Origin: Chamaelirium japonicum
Taxonomy: Eukaryota; Streptophyta; Magnoliopsida; Liliales; Melanthiaceae
DNA: 64,000 nucleotides
NCBI GenBank assembly: GCA_947650365.1
Contig: OX393554.1
Coordinates: 34,875,877-34,939,876, forward strand
Direction: 5' to 3'
Shown: piece by piece, positions 53,091 to 64,000 of the stretch
Position numbering within the stretch: position 1 is the stretch's first letter
How the letters are laid out: each line of letters begins with the position of its first letter
The notes under the pieces: model-generated
Database searches by the model: none
Told to the model about the DNA's origin: nothing
What the model saw: the letters and a program-made list of their open reading frames with translations, nothing else
Program-made: the position numbers and the translations under genes

Positions 53091-56000
53091 TGAGTCTAAG
53101 CGTTAAAAAATGATAAGTTAGCGTGTTTCGATTTTGAAATAGGTTTGGATTCGATCCGATCGTAGAATTATCGGCATCCGATAATTCGAACTTGGAATTA
53201 TTCCGTATTTCGGACTTGCGAGCGGGTTCTAATTGGATATTTGACCAATTTACGCTCCGATTCACCGATTTAGAGTCTAAGTGTTGAAAAATCATAACTT
53301 AGCGTGTTTCGGATATGAAATAACTAGGTTTGGATTCGATCGGATCGTCATCGGATCGGCATTCGATAATTCGAACTTGGAATTATTCCGAATTTCGGAC
53401 TTGCGAGTGGGTTCTAATTGGATATTTGACCAATTTACGCTCCGATTCACCGATTTAGAGTCTAAGTGTTGGAAAATCATAAGTTAGCGTGTTTCGGATA
53501 TAAAATAGGTTTGGATTCGATCGGATCGTCATCGGCTCGGCATCCGATAATTCGAACTTGGAATTATTCCGTATTTCGGACTTGCGAGCGGGTTCTAATT
53601 GGATATTTGACCAATTTACGCTCCGATTCACCGATTTAGAGTCTAAGTGTTGGAAAATCATAAGTTAGCGTGTTCCGGATATAAAATAGGTTTGGATTCG
53701 ATCGGATCGTCATCGGCTCAGCATCCGATAATTCGAACTTGGAATTATTCCGTATTTCGGACTTGCGAGCGGGTTCTAATTGGATATTTGACCAATTTAC
53801 GCTCCGATTCACCGATTTAGAGTCTAAGTGTTGAAAAATCATAACTTAGCGTGTTTCGGATATGAAATAGCTAGGTTTGGATTCGATCGGATCGTCATCG
53901 GATCGGCATTCGATAATTCGAACTTGGAATTATTCCGAATTTCGGACTTGCGAGCGGGTTCTAATTGGATATTTGACCAATTTACGCTCCGATTCACCGA
54001 TTTAGAGTCTAAGTGTTGGAAAATCATAAGTTAGCGTGTTTCGGATATGAAATAGGTTTGGATTCGATCGGATCGTCATCGGCTCGGCATCCGGTAATTC
54101 GAACTTGGAATTATTCCGTATTTCGGACTTGCGAGCGGGTTCTAATTGGATATTTGACCAATTTACGCTCCGATTCACCGATTTAGAGTCTAAGTGTTGG
54201 AAAATCATACGTTAGCGTGTTTCGGATATGAAATAGGTTTGGATTCGATCCGATCGTCATCGGCTCGGCATTCGATAATTCGAACTTGGAATTATTCCGT
54301 ATTTCGGACTTGCGAGCGGGTTCTAATTGGATATTTGACCAATTTACGCTCTGATTCACCGATTTAGAGTCTAAGTGTTGGAAAATCATAAGTTAGCGGG
54401 TTTCGGATATGAAATAGGTTTGGATTCGATCCGATCGTCATCGGATCGGCATCCGGTAATTCGAACTTGGAATTATTCCGTATTTCGGACTTGCGAGCGG
54501 GTTCTAATTGGATATTTGACCAATTTACGCTCCGATTCACCGATTTAGAGTCTAAGTGTTGGAAAATCAGAAGTTAGCGTGTTTCGGATATGAAATAGGT
54601 TTGGATTCGATCCGATCGTCATCGGCTCGGCATTCGATAATTCGAACTTGGAATTATTCCGAATTTCGGACTTGCGAGCGGGTTCTAATTGGATATTTGA
54701 CCAATTTACGCTCCGATTCACCGATTTAGAGTCTAAGTGTTGGAAAATCATAAGTTAGCGTGTTTCGGATATGAAATAGGTTTGGATTCGATCCGATCGT
54801 CATCGGATCGGCATCCGATAATTCGAAGTTGGATTTATTCCGTATTTCGGACTTGCGAGCGGGTTCTAATTGGATATTTGACCAATTTACGCTCCGATTC
54901 ACCGATTTAGAGTCTAAGTGTTGGAAAATCATAAGTTAGCGTGTTTCGGATATGAATTAGGTTTGGATTCGATCCGATCGTCATCGGATCGGCATCCGGT
55001 AATTCGAACTTGGAATTATTCCGTATTTCGGACTTGCGAGCGGGTTCTAATTGGATATTTGACCAATTTACGCTCCGATTCACCGATTTAGAGTCTAAGT
55101 GTTGGAAAATCATAAGTTAGCGTGTTACGGATATGAAATAGGTTTGGATTCGATCCGATCGTCATCGGCTCGACATCCGGTAATTCAAAGTTGGAATTAT
55201 TCCGTATTTCGGACTTGCGAGCGGGTTCTAATTGGATATTTGACCAATTTACGCTCCGATTCACCGATTTAGAGTCTAAGTGTTGGAAAATCATAAGTTA
55301 GCGTGTTACGGATATGAAATAGGTTTGGATTCGATCCGATCGTCATCGGCTCGGCATCCGGTAATTCGAACTTGGAATTATTCCGTATTTCGGACTTGCG
55401 AGCGGGTTCTAATTGGATATTTGACCAATTTACGCTCCGATTCACCGATTTAGAGTCTAAGTGTTGGAAAATCATAAGTTAGCGTGTTTCGGATATGAAA
55501 TAGGTTTGGATTCGATCCGATCGTCATCGGATCGGCATCCGGTAATTCGAAGTTGGAATTATTCCGTATTTCAGACTTGCGAGCGGGTTCTAATTGGATA
55601 TTTGACCAATTTACGCTCCGATTCATCGATTTAGAGTCTAAGTGTTGAAAAATCATAACTTAGCGTGTTTCGGATATGAAATAGCTAGGTTTGGATTCGA
55701 TCGGATCGTCATCGGATCAGCATTCGATAATTCGAACTTGGAATTATTCTGAATTTCGGACTTACGAGTGGGTTCTAATTGGATATTTGATCAATTTACG
55801 CTCCGATTCACCGATTTAGAGTCTAAGTGTTGGAAAATCATAAGTTAGCGTGTTTCGGATATAAAATAGGTTTGGATTCGATCGGATCGTCATCGGCTCG
55901 GCATTCGATAATTCGAACTTGGAATTATTCCGTATTTCGGACTTGCGAGCGGGTTCTAATTGGATATTTGACCAATTTACGCTCCGATTCACCGATTTAG

Positions 56001-59000
56001 AGTCTAAGTGTTGGAAAATCATAAGTTAGCGTGTTTCGGATATAAAATAGGTTTGGATTCGATCGGATCGTCATCGGCTCGGCATCCGATAATTCGAACT
56101 TGGAATTATTCCGTATTTCGGACTTGCGAGCGGGTTCTAATTGGATATTTGACCAATTTACGCTCCGATTCACCGATTTAGAGTCTAAGTGTTGAAAAAT
56201 CATAACTTAGCGTGTTTCGGATATGAAATAGCTAGGTTTGGATTCGATCGGATCGTCATCGGATCGGAATTCGATAATTCGAACTTGGAATTATTCCGAA
56301 TTTCGGACTTGCGAGCGGGTTCTAATTGGATATTTGACCAATTTACGCTCCGATTCACCGATTTAGAGTCTAAGTGTTGGAAAATCATAAGTTAGCGTGT
56401 TTCGGATATGAAATAGGTTTGGATTCGATCGGATCGTCATCGGCTCGGCATCCGGTAATTCGAACTTGGAATTATTCCGTATTTCGGACTTGCGAGCGGG
56501 TTCTAATTGGATATTTTACCAATTTACGCTCCGATTCACCGATTTAGAGTCTAAGTGTTGGAAAATCATAAGTTAGCGTGTTTCGGATATGAAATAGGTT
56601 TGGATTCGATCCGATCGTCATCGGCTCGGCATTCGATAATTCGAACTTGGAATTATTCCGTATTTCGGACTTGCGAGCGGGTTCTAATTGGATATTTGAA
56701 CAATTTACGCTCTGATTCACCGATTTAGAGTCTAAGTGTTGGAAAATCATAAGTTAGCGTGTTTCGGATATGAAATAGGTTTGGATTCGATCCGATCGTC
56801 ATCGGATCGGCATCCGGTAATTCGAACTTGGAATTATTCCGTATTTCGGACTTGCGAGCGGGTTCTAATTGGATATTTGACCAATTTACGCTCCGATTCA
56901 CCGATTTAGAGTCTAAGTGTTGGAAAATCATAAGTTAGCGTGTTTCGGATATGAAATAGGTTTGGATTCGATCCGATCGTCATCGGCTCGGCATTCGATA
57001 ATTCAAATTTGGAATTATTCCGAATTTCGGACTTGCGAGCGGGTTCTAATTGGATATTTGACCAATTTACGCTCCGATTCACCGATTTAGAGTCTAAGTG
57101 TTGGAAAATCATAAGTTAGCGTGTTTCGGATATGAAATAGGTTTGGATTCGATCCGATCGTCATCGGATCGGCATCCGATAATTCGAAGTTGGATTTATT
57201 CCGTATTTCGGACTTGCGAGCGGGTTCTAATTGGATATTTGACCAATTTACGCTCCGATTCACCGATTTAGAGTCTAAGTGTTGGAAAATCATAAGTTAG
57301 CGTGTTTCGGATATGAAATAGGTTTGGATTCGATCCGATCGTCATCGGATCGGCATCCGGTAATTCGAACTTGGAATTATTCCGTATTTCGGACTTGCGA
57401 GCGGGTTCTAATTGGATATTTGACCAATTTACGCTCCGATTCACCGATTTAGAGTCTAAGTGTTGAAAAATCATAAGTTAGCGTGTTTCGGATATGAAAT
57501 AGGTTTGGATTCGATCCGATCGTCATCGGATCGGCATCCGATAATTCGAAGTTGGATTTATTCCGTATTTCGGACTTGCGAGCGGGTTCTAATTGGATAT
57601 TTGACCAATTTACGCTCCGATTCACCGATTTAGAGTCTAAGTGTTGAAAAATCATAAGTTAGCGTGTTTCGGATATGAAATAGGTTTGGATTCGATCCGA
57701 TCGTCATCGGATCGGCATCCGGTAATTCAAACTTGGAATTATTCCGTATTTCGGACTTGCGAGCGGGTTCTAATTGGATATTTGACCAATTTACGCTCCG
57801 ATTCACCGATTTAGAGTCTAAGTGTTGGAAAATCATAAGTTAGCGTGTTACGGATATGAAATAGGTTTGGATTCGATCCGATCGTTATCGGCTCGACATC
57901 CGGTAATTCAAAGTTGGAATTATTCCGTATTTCGGACTTGCGAGCGGGTTCTAATTGGATATTTGACCAATTTACGCTCCGATTCACCGATTTAGAGTCT
58001 AAGTGTTGGAAAATCATAAGTTAGCGTGTTACGGATATGAAATAGGTTTGGATTCGATCCGATCGTCATCGGCTCGGCATCCGGTAATTCGAACTTGGAA
58101 TTATTCCGTATTTCGGACTTGCGAGCGGGTTCTAATTGGATATTTGACCAATTTACGCTCCGATTCCCCGATTTAGAGTCTAAGTGTTGGAAAATTATAA
58201 GTTAGCGTGTTTCGGATATGAAATAGGTTTGGATTCGATCCGATCGTCATCGGATCGGCATCCGGTAATTCGAAGTTGGAATTATTCCGTATTTCGGACT
58301 TGCGAGCGGGTTCTAATTGGATATTTTACCAATTTACGCTCCGATTCACCGATTTAGAGTCTAAGTGTTGGAAAATCATAAGTTAGCGTGTTACGGATAT
58401 GAAATAGGTTTGGATTCGATCCGATCGTCATCGGCTCGATATCCGGTAATTCAAAGTTGGAATTATTCCGTATTTCGGACTTGCGAGCGGGTTCTAATTG
58501 GATATTTGACCAATTTACGCTCCGATTCACCGATTTAGAGTCTAAGTGTTGGAAAATCATAAGTTAGCGTGTTACGGATATGAAATAGGTTTGGATTCGA
58601 TCCGATCGTCATCGGCTCGGCATCCGGTAATTCGAACTTGGAATTATTCCGTATTTCGGACTTGTGAGCGGGTTCTAATTGGATATTTGACCAATTTACG
58701 CTCCGATTCATCGATTTAGAGTCTAAGTGTTGGAAAATCATAAGTTAGCGTGTTTCGGATATGAAATAGGTTTGGATTCGATCCGATCGTCATCGGATCG
58801 GCATCCGGTAATTCGAAGTTTGAATTATTCCGTATTTCGGACTTGCGAGCGGGTTCTAATTGGATATTTGACCAATTTACGCTCCGATTCACCGATTTAG
58901 AGTCTAAGTGTTGGAAAATCATAAGTTAGCGTGTTTCGGATATGAAATAGGTTTGGATTCGATCCGATCGTCATCGGCTCGGCATCCGGTAATTCGAAGT

Positions 59001-59930
59001 TGGAATTATTCCGTATTTCGGACTTGCGAGCGGGTTCTAATTGGATATTTGACCAATTTACGCTCCGATTCACCGATTTAGAGTCTAAGTGTTGGAAAAT
59101 CATAAGTTAGCGTGTTTCGGATATAAAATAGGTTTGGATTCGATCCGATCATCATCGGCTCGGCATCCGATAATTCGAACTTGGAATTATTCCGTATTTC
59201 GGACTTGCGAGCGGGTTCTAATTGGATATTTGACCAATTTACGCTCCGATTCACCGATTTAGAGTCTAAGTGTTGGAAAATCATAAGTTAGCGTGTTTCG
59301 GATATGAAATAGGTTTGGATTCGATCCGATCGTCATCGGCTCGGCATCCGATAATTCGAACTTGGATTTATTCCGTATTTCGGACTTGCGAGCGGGTTCT
59401 AATTGGATATTTGACCAATTTACGCTCCGATTCACCGATTTAGAGTCTAAGTGTTGGAAAATCATAAGTTAGCGTGTTTCGGATATGAAATAGGTTTGGA
59501 TTCGATCCGATCGTCATCGGATCGGCATCCGGTAATTCGAAGTTGGAATTATTCCGTATTTCGGACTTGCGAGCGGGTTCTAATTGGATATTTGACCAAT
59601 TTACGCTCCGATTCACCGATTTAGAGTCTAAGTGTTGGAAAATCATAAGTTAGCGTGTTTCGGATATGAAATAGGTTTGGATTCGATCCGATCGTCATCG
59701 GCTCGGCATCCGGTAATTCGAACTTGGAATTATTCCGTATTTCGGACTTGCGAGCGGGTTCTAATTGGATATTTGACCAATTTACGCTCCGATTCACCGA
59801 TTTAGAGTCTAAGTGTTGGAAAATCATAAGTTAGCGTGTTTCGGATATGAAATAGGTTTGGATTCGATCCGATCGTCATCGGATCGGTATCCGGTAATTC
59901 GAAGTTGGAATTATTCCGTATTTAAAAGAA
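53091..59930 (-). repeat. 181-bp satellite array inside the CACTA element, about 38 units
   Basis: The unit runs from GAGTCTAAGTGTTGGAAAAT and CATAAGTTAGCGTGTTTCGG through GGTTTGGATTCGATCCGATC, ATTATTCCGTATTTCGGACT, GCGAGCGGGTTCTAATTGGA to TTACGCTCCGATTCACCGAT. Period is 181 bp; four units (near 53281, 53828, 55646, 56189) carry a CTAG-type insertion and are about 185 bp. Most units leave a 68-codon frame open on the - strand, but 181 is not a multiple of three, so this is not a repeat protein. Confidence 0.97.
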
Positions 59931-60098
59931 AAACAGAGGCTACATCATTACCATGAGAGAGAGAGAGACCATTTACGATTCGATTTACTGATTTATAGTC
60001 TAAGTGTTGGAAAATCATAAGTGTGATAATATGATCAAAACTCAAATTAGTAAGATTCATATTTTTTGCTAATATTATAAAGATTAGTAAGTACCTGA
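59931..60098. other. Spacer with a half satellite unit
   Basis: After the last full unit come GAGAGAGAGAGA and a degenerate fragment (TTTACGATTCGATTTACTGA...TCTAAGTGTTGGAAAATCAT) before the 3' end of the TNPA-type gene. Confidence 0.7.
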
Positions 60099-61799
60099 TC
60101 ATGAGGATGAGCCACCGCTAGACCGGCTTATGAATTCATTAAATTTACGCTCCAGTTCCCTGCGAGCTTCTCTTTCCTCATCGAGGGCCTTCTTCTCCGC
60201 CTCAACCCTCTGCTCGAGGGCTTGCCTCTGCTCTCGCTCCGCCTCCATCCTCTGCTCGAGGGCCTGCCTCTGCTCTCGCTCCGCGTCTAGCGCAGACTGC
60301 AGCTGAGTGATAGCACCGGTCTGGGTGTCCCGTGCCCTCGAGCGCATACCCTCTCGTCCAAAGTAGGAGGAGGGTGTGACTCCAAGGCCCGTACAGAGGA
60401 CACGGCCGTGCGTGGCAGGTCTCAGCACAGTATCCATCGCTGAGTCGACAGATACTGAGCTGGAGGAGGAGCCGGCCTCGCCCGACGGGGTCACCATAAG
60501 TCGCATCCTCTCCTATATAAAAACAACCAATGATATTCAATGATATTTTATGGCATATGTATAAGAATATATTAACAGTAATTTAATTACTTACCACTTG
60601 CGAGGCAACCCTGTCGTCCAGAAATGCCCCATCGATACGCCGCCTCCTAGAGGCCTCAAAAAGGTCAATCCTATTAGGCTCGTGGCCCAAGGACTGTGTC
60701 TGTTGGACATATAAAATAAATAGACGAGTTAATATAACATGTATAGAGCTTTAAATAATAACAATGTTTGTATCATTTACCAGCTGCTGGGCAAGCTGGG
60801 GCATGGAGGTCCTCCCCTTCACTGGAGCAGGTGTCGTCGAGGCACTTCTATTCTGCTTGCCTATAGCAGATTTCCTCTGTGTGAATCAATTAAATTTTGA
60901 AATATCAATACAAATTTTTAGTATAACATTAAAACAAGTACGAATCAACAAAATTATAATTATACCTGAAAGCTAGGGGTGGCCCAGTGAGCGACCAAAA
61001 ACTGTAGAATGTGCAGCGGTGGCGCGTCTCTCGTCCCGGCCGCAGCCTGTACCTCCTCAGCCGGCTGGCCGACCAAGTAACCGTAGAGCTGGTAGAGCTC
61101 GTGACGGTAATCCCTATACCGCTCACCCATCGTCTTCAACAAGTCCTCCCGATGGGTGTCGGTTTCCATGTTCACCCATTTAAATTTCTCCTGTAAAATC
61201 AATTTAGAAACAAGTCATTTTATCAAATCAAATTATAAAGAAGTACGATATTATTCTAAAATGCTTTAATGAAACTAACGTACCAAAAACTGCTGATACA
61301 TCCTCTCCTTATAGGATGCATCAATGTTCTTCCACCCCCTTAACCCCACAATCGGGGCATTCCTCTCCTCCCGTACTATCATGCCGACCCACGTGGCAGC
61401 GTCAGAAGCGTGCTCGCCCACAAAGGTATGGCCGCTCCACTGTAGGGACAGCGGCTCGCGTAAGGCCGACAAGCGCCGGGCCGTCGTCACGCCCCGGTCG
61501 CCTACGTACCTGGTCGACCCTGCAAATAAAATATACATCAGTACTGAAGAAGTATTTACAACATGTATAAAACTTTAGATCTAAACATTACCTGTGGGCG
61601 TAGACGCTGCAGCCGAGTGCTGAGCACTGCTCGAAGCTCCGGAGGCTGCGACCACAGCAGGAGCTGGTGTGGAGAGAGGAACAGCACTACCAGATCCGGA
61701 CGGCTCAGCCTCGGACCCTGGGGTGGCAGCCGGAGCGCTCTGAGCTACCCCACCCCTGCCTCTGCCTCTGCCTCTACGAACATATGACCGTGATGCCAT
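60099..61799 (-). CDS. TNPA/Ptta-type CACTA transposase-associated protein (plant transposase Ptta/En/Spm family), six exons
   Basis: In En/Spm the TNPA protein binds subterminal repeats and works with TNPD to excise the element. Exons on the - strand: 61799-61592, 61519-61284, 61190-60966, 60876-60781, 60699-60595, 60512-60099. All junctions are GT/AG, phases match, and the sum of 1284 nt encodes 427 residues. The N-terminus (MASRSYVRRGRGRGRGGVA) is Arg/Gly- then Ala/Ser/Pro-rich, consistent with DNA or RNA binding. The middle has SYKERMYQQF and ERYRDYRHELY. Next is the family-typical SLGHEPNRIDLFEASRRRRI ... FLDDRV segment. The C-terminus is a charged coiled coil with EREQRQALEQR repeated twice, before FISRSSGGSSS. 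The ATG is two bases from a TTTCAG acceptor, so an upstream non-coding or shared exon is likely. Confidence 0.82.
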
Positions 61800-61957
61800 C
61801 TGAAACAATTTAATTTACATATGAAATAGTAAGATTTAAGATTTACATATGAAACAATATGAAACAGTTTGATTTACATATGAAACAGTATGATTTACAT
61901 ATGAAACAATATAAAACAATATGAACCCGCTCGCAATATGAAACAATATGAAACAGT
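61800..61957. repeat. Short repeats GATTTACATATGAAACA
   Basis: Several diverged copies of TTTACATATGAAACA(G/A)TATGA between the TNPA start and the inverted satellite array. The same words return at 63260-63420. Confidence 0.85.
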
Positions 61958-63250
61958 TAGACTCTAAATCGGTTAATCGGATCGTAAAGTGGTCAAATAT
62001 CCAATTAGAACCCGCTCGCAAGTCCGAAATACGGAATATAATTCCAAGTTCGAATTATCGGATGCCGATCCGATGACAATCGGATCGAATCCAAACCTAT
62101 TTTATATCCGAAACACGCTAACTTATGATTTTCCAACACTTAGACTCTAAATCGGTGAATCGGAGCGTAAATTGGTCAAATATCCAATTAGAACCCGCTC
62201 GCAAGTCCGAAATACGGAATAATTCCAACTTCGAATTACCGGATGCCGATCCGATGACGATCGGATCGAATCCAAACCTATTTCATATCCGAAACACGCT
62301 AACTTATGATTTTCCAACACTTAGACTCTAAATCGGTGAATCGGAGCGTAAATTGGTCAAATATCCAATTAGAACCCGCTCGCAAGTCCGAAATACGGAA
62401 TAAATCCAACTTCGAATTATCGGATGCCGATCCGATGACGATCGGATCGAATCCAAACCTATTTTATATCCGAAACACGCTAACTTATGATTTTCCAACA
62501 CTTAGACTCTAAATCGGTGAATCGGAGCGTAAATTGGTCAAATATCCAATTAGAACCCGCTCACAAGTCCGAAATACGGAATAATTCCAAGTTCGAATTA
62601 CCGGATGCCGATCCGATGACGATCGGATCGAATCCAAACCTATTTCATATCTGAAACACGCTAACTTATGATTTTCCAACACTTAGACTCTAAATCGGTG
62701 AATCGGAGCGTAAATTGGTCAAATATCCAATTAGAACCCGCTCGCAAGTCCGAAATACGAAATAATTCCAACTTCGAATTACCGGATGCCGATCCGATGA
62801 CGATCGGATCGAATCCAAACCTATTTCATATCCGAAACACGCTAACTTATGATTTTCCAACACTTAGACTCTAAATCGGTGAATCGGAGCGTAAATTGGT
62901 CAAATATCCAATTAGAACCCGCTCGCAAGTCCGAAATACGGAATAAATCCAACTTCGAATTATCGGATGCCGATCCGATGACGATCGGATCGAATCCAAA
63001 CCTATTTCATATCCGAAACACGCTAACTTATGATTTTCCAACACTTAGACTCTAAATCGGTGAATCGGAGCGTAAATTGGTCAAATATCCAATTAGAACC
63101 CGCTCGCAAGTCCGAAATACGGAATAATTCCAACTTCGAATTATCGGATGCCGATCCGATGACGATCCGATCGAATCGAAACCTATTTTATATCCGAAAC
63201 ACGCTAACTTATGATTTTCCAACTCTTAGACTCTAAATCGGTGAATCGGT
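61958..63250 (+). repeat. Inverted array of the 181-bp satellite, about 7 units
   Basis: Same unit as 53091-59930 but reverse-complemented (ACACTTAGACTCTAAATCGG...GATCGGATCGAATCC...). Units begin near 62125, 62306, 62487, 62668, 62849 and 63030, period 181 bp. Sequence identity to the left array is very high by eye. It lies between the TNPD stop and the TNPA start. Confidence 0.97.
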
Positions 63251-63254
63251 CGGA

Positions 63255-63424
63255 TCGTAAATCGGTGAAACGGTATGATTTACATATGAAACGGTATGAT
63301 TTACATATGAATCGGTGAAACGGTATGATTTACATATGAAACAATATGATATACATATGAAACAATATGATTTATATATGAAACAATTTGATTTAAATAT
63401 GAAACAATTTGATTTACATACGGT
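63255..63424. repeat. Short repeats GATTTACATATGAAAC
   Basis: About nine copies of CGGTATGATTTACATATGAA-like words between the inverted array and the TNPD stop codon. Confidence 0.85.
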
Positions 63425-64000
63425 CTAGTCATTTTCTGTCTCATCTCTATCACTCTCATCGCTTCCCTCTTCTATTATTTGATCTGCATTCGCTGTCCAG
63501 TTTATATTGTCGACATCTTCATTTTCGTCGTGCACTGCGTCGACAATGATTATCTCATCATTCTGGTATGCATCCAAATCATCATCGACGACCCCCGCAT
63601 CCTTGTCTCCCATGTCGTAAAAATCTCTGGGTGGTGACCTGACTACAATTTGCCAACCTGGAGAGGTATTATCCGGTGCATAAAATATCTGTTGCGCTTG
63701 AGAGGCAAGAATGAATGGATCTTCATATTGGGTATTCAATCTCTTGGCAGTGTTGATGCTGATAAAACCGTATTTGTCGACATTATAACCAGTCCCGCGA
63801 TTATTAACATCATACCAATCGCATTTGAATAATACGATCCGATTTTGGCCAAGGAATTTAATCTCGAGAATCTCGTTGAGGACGCCGTAGAAGTCGATAT
63901 TTTCTAATTCTTCTTGCTCACCGTTGACGACAACCCCACTATTTTGGGTTCTTCGTGATTTTTTACTATCTTTCGTCCGAAATCTATAACCGTTCACGAT
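63425..64000 (-). CDS. TNPD-type CACTA transposase, C-terminal exon (DUF4216-like), 5'-partial
   Basis: TNPD is the catalytic transposase of CACTA elements. The visible end is open through the window edge (reading IVNGYRFRTKDSKKSRRTQN). It contains FYGVLNEILEIKFLGQNRIV, LFKCDWYDV, YGFISINTAKRLN and DPFILASQAQQIFYAPD, then W..V...PPRDFYDM, matching the domain found at the C-terminus of plant En/Spm transposases, and finishes with an acidic tail and TAG at 63425-63427. No stop interrupts the 190 residues seen. The catalytic domain lies to the right, outside the window. Confidence 0.9.
   Translation of the reverse strand: MVNGYRFRTKDSKKSRRTQNSGVVVNGEQEELENIDFYGVLNEILEIKFLGQNRIVLFKCDWYDVNNRGTGYNVDKYGFISINTAKRLNTQYEDPFILASQAQQIFYAPDNTSPGWQIVVRSPPRDFYDMGDKDAGVVDDDLDAYQNDEIIIVDAVHDENEDVDNINWTANADQIIEEGSDESDRDETEND

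Larger units (their letters stand above)
52113..64000 (-). mobile_element. CACTA (En/Spm-type) DNA transposon, one end and >11.8 kb of interior
   Basis: Starts CACTACAAAAAAAACAG directly after the broken CCoAOMT codon; the flanking trinucleotide is CCG, the expected size for a CACTA target duplication. From this end inward there are subterminal CCGTCGGTAAT repeats (to about 52660), an AT-rich spacer, a 38-unit 181-bp satellite array, a TNPA-type gene (60099-61799), an inverted 7-unit array of the same satellite, and the last exon of a TNPD-type transposase at the window edge. Both genes read on the - strand, so 52113 is the 3' terminus. The other end is outside the window. Confidence 0.92.

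Noticed and set aside
53065..59827. Nearly identical 68-residue open frames repeated every 181 bp on the - strand (and on + at 62125-63236)
   Set aside because: They are shadows of the 181-bp satellite. The period is not a multiple of three, no promoter or splice context exists, and the frame fails in variant units.
61275..61578. Plus-strand frames of 84 residues opposite the TNPA exons
   Set aside because: They lie antisense to exons with correct splice borders and a family-typical protein.

Overview
This is nuclear DNA from a flowering plant, probably a monocot. Supporting signs are spliced genes with GT/AG introns, very large introns packed with transposable elements, plant-type CACTA, hAT, copia, gypsy and LINE elements, and a GC-rich coding exon of a lignin-pathway gene. 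The monocot reading is an inference from codon use and repeat style. I cannot name the species.

Region 1 (1-38250, + strand) is the 3' three-quarters of one gene, the peroxisomal full-size ABC transporter ABCD1 (COMATOSE/PXA1/PED3 type). I place 21 exons, all joining in frame with GT/AG borders, for 1054 residues up to a TAA at 37765-37767. They cover the end of transmembrane half 1, NBD1, the linker, transmembrane half 2 and NBD2. The 5' end lies outside the window. Its introns carry most of the repeats: hAT-like non-autonomous elements with 8-bp target duplications, a gutted gypsy element (about 11.4-16.5 kb), a non-autonomous LTR element with PBS and target duplication (19.8-23.0 kb), four elements embedded in TA microsatellites (24.8-26.6 kb), and a decayed copia element carrying nested hAT insertions (28.2-36.8 kb). 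Exon 10126-10234 has a broken tandem copy in the following intron.

Region 2 (38250-48890) is intergenic: foldback MITEs, a 106-bp dimeric repeat split by an LTR-type insertion that itself carries a hAT element, homopolymer G and C runs, and a long TA tract. I see no gene there.

Region 3 (48890-52112) holds a 5'-truncated LINE ending in poly(A), tail to tail with the C-terminal half of a caffeoyl-CoA O-methyltransferase gene on the - strand. That gene stops in mid-exon exactly at a CACTA terminus.

Region 4 (52113 to the window end) is one large CACTA (En/Spm-type) transposon read on the - strand. It has the terminal CACTACAA sequence, subterminal CCGTCGGTAAT motifs, the last exon of a TNPD-type transposase (DUF4216-like), and a six-exon TNPA/Ptta-type gene whose splice sites and reading frame all look intact. 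Two arrays of one 181-bp satellite flank the TNPA gene in opposite orientations (about 38 units and about 7 units). A transcript running from TNPD through TNPA could therefore fold into a hairpin with the TNPA gene in its loop. This is the most unusual architecture in the window.
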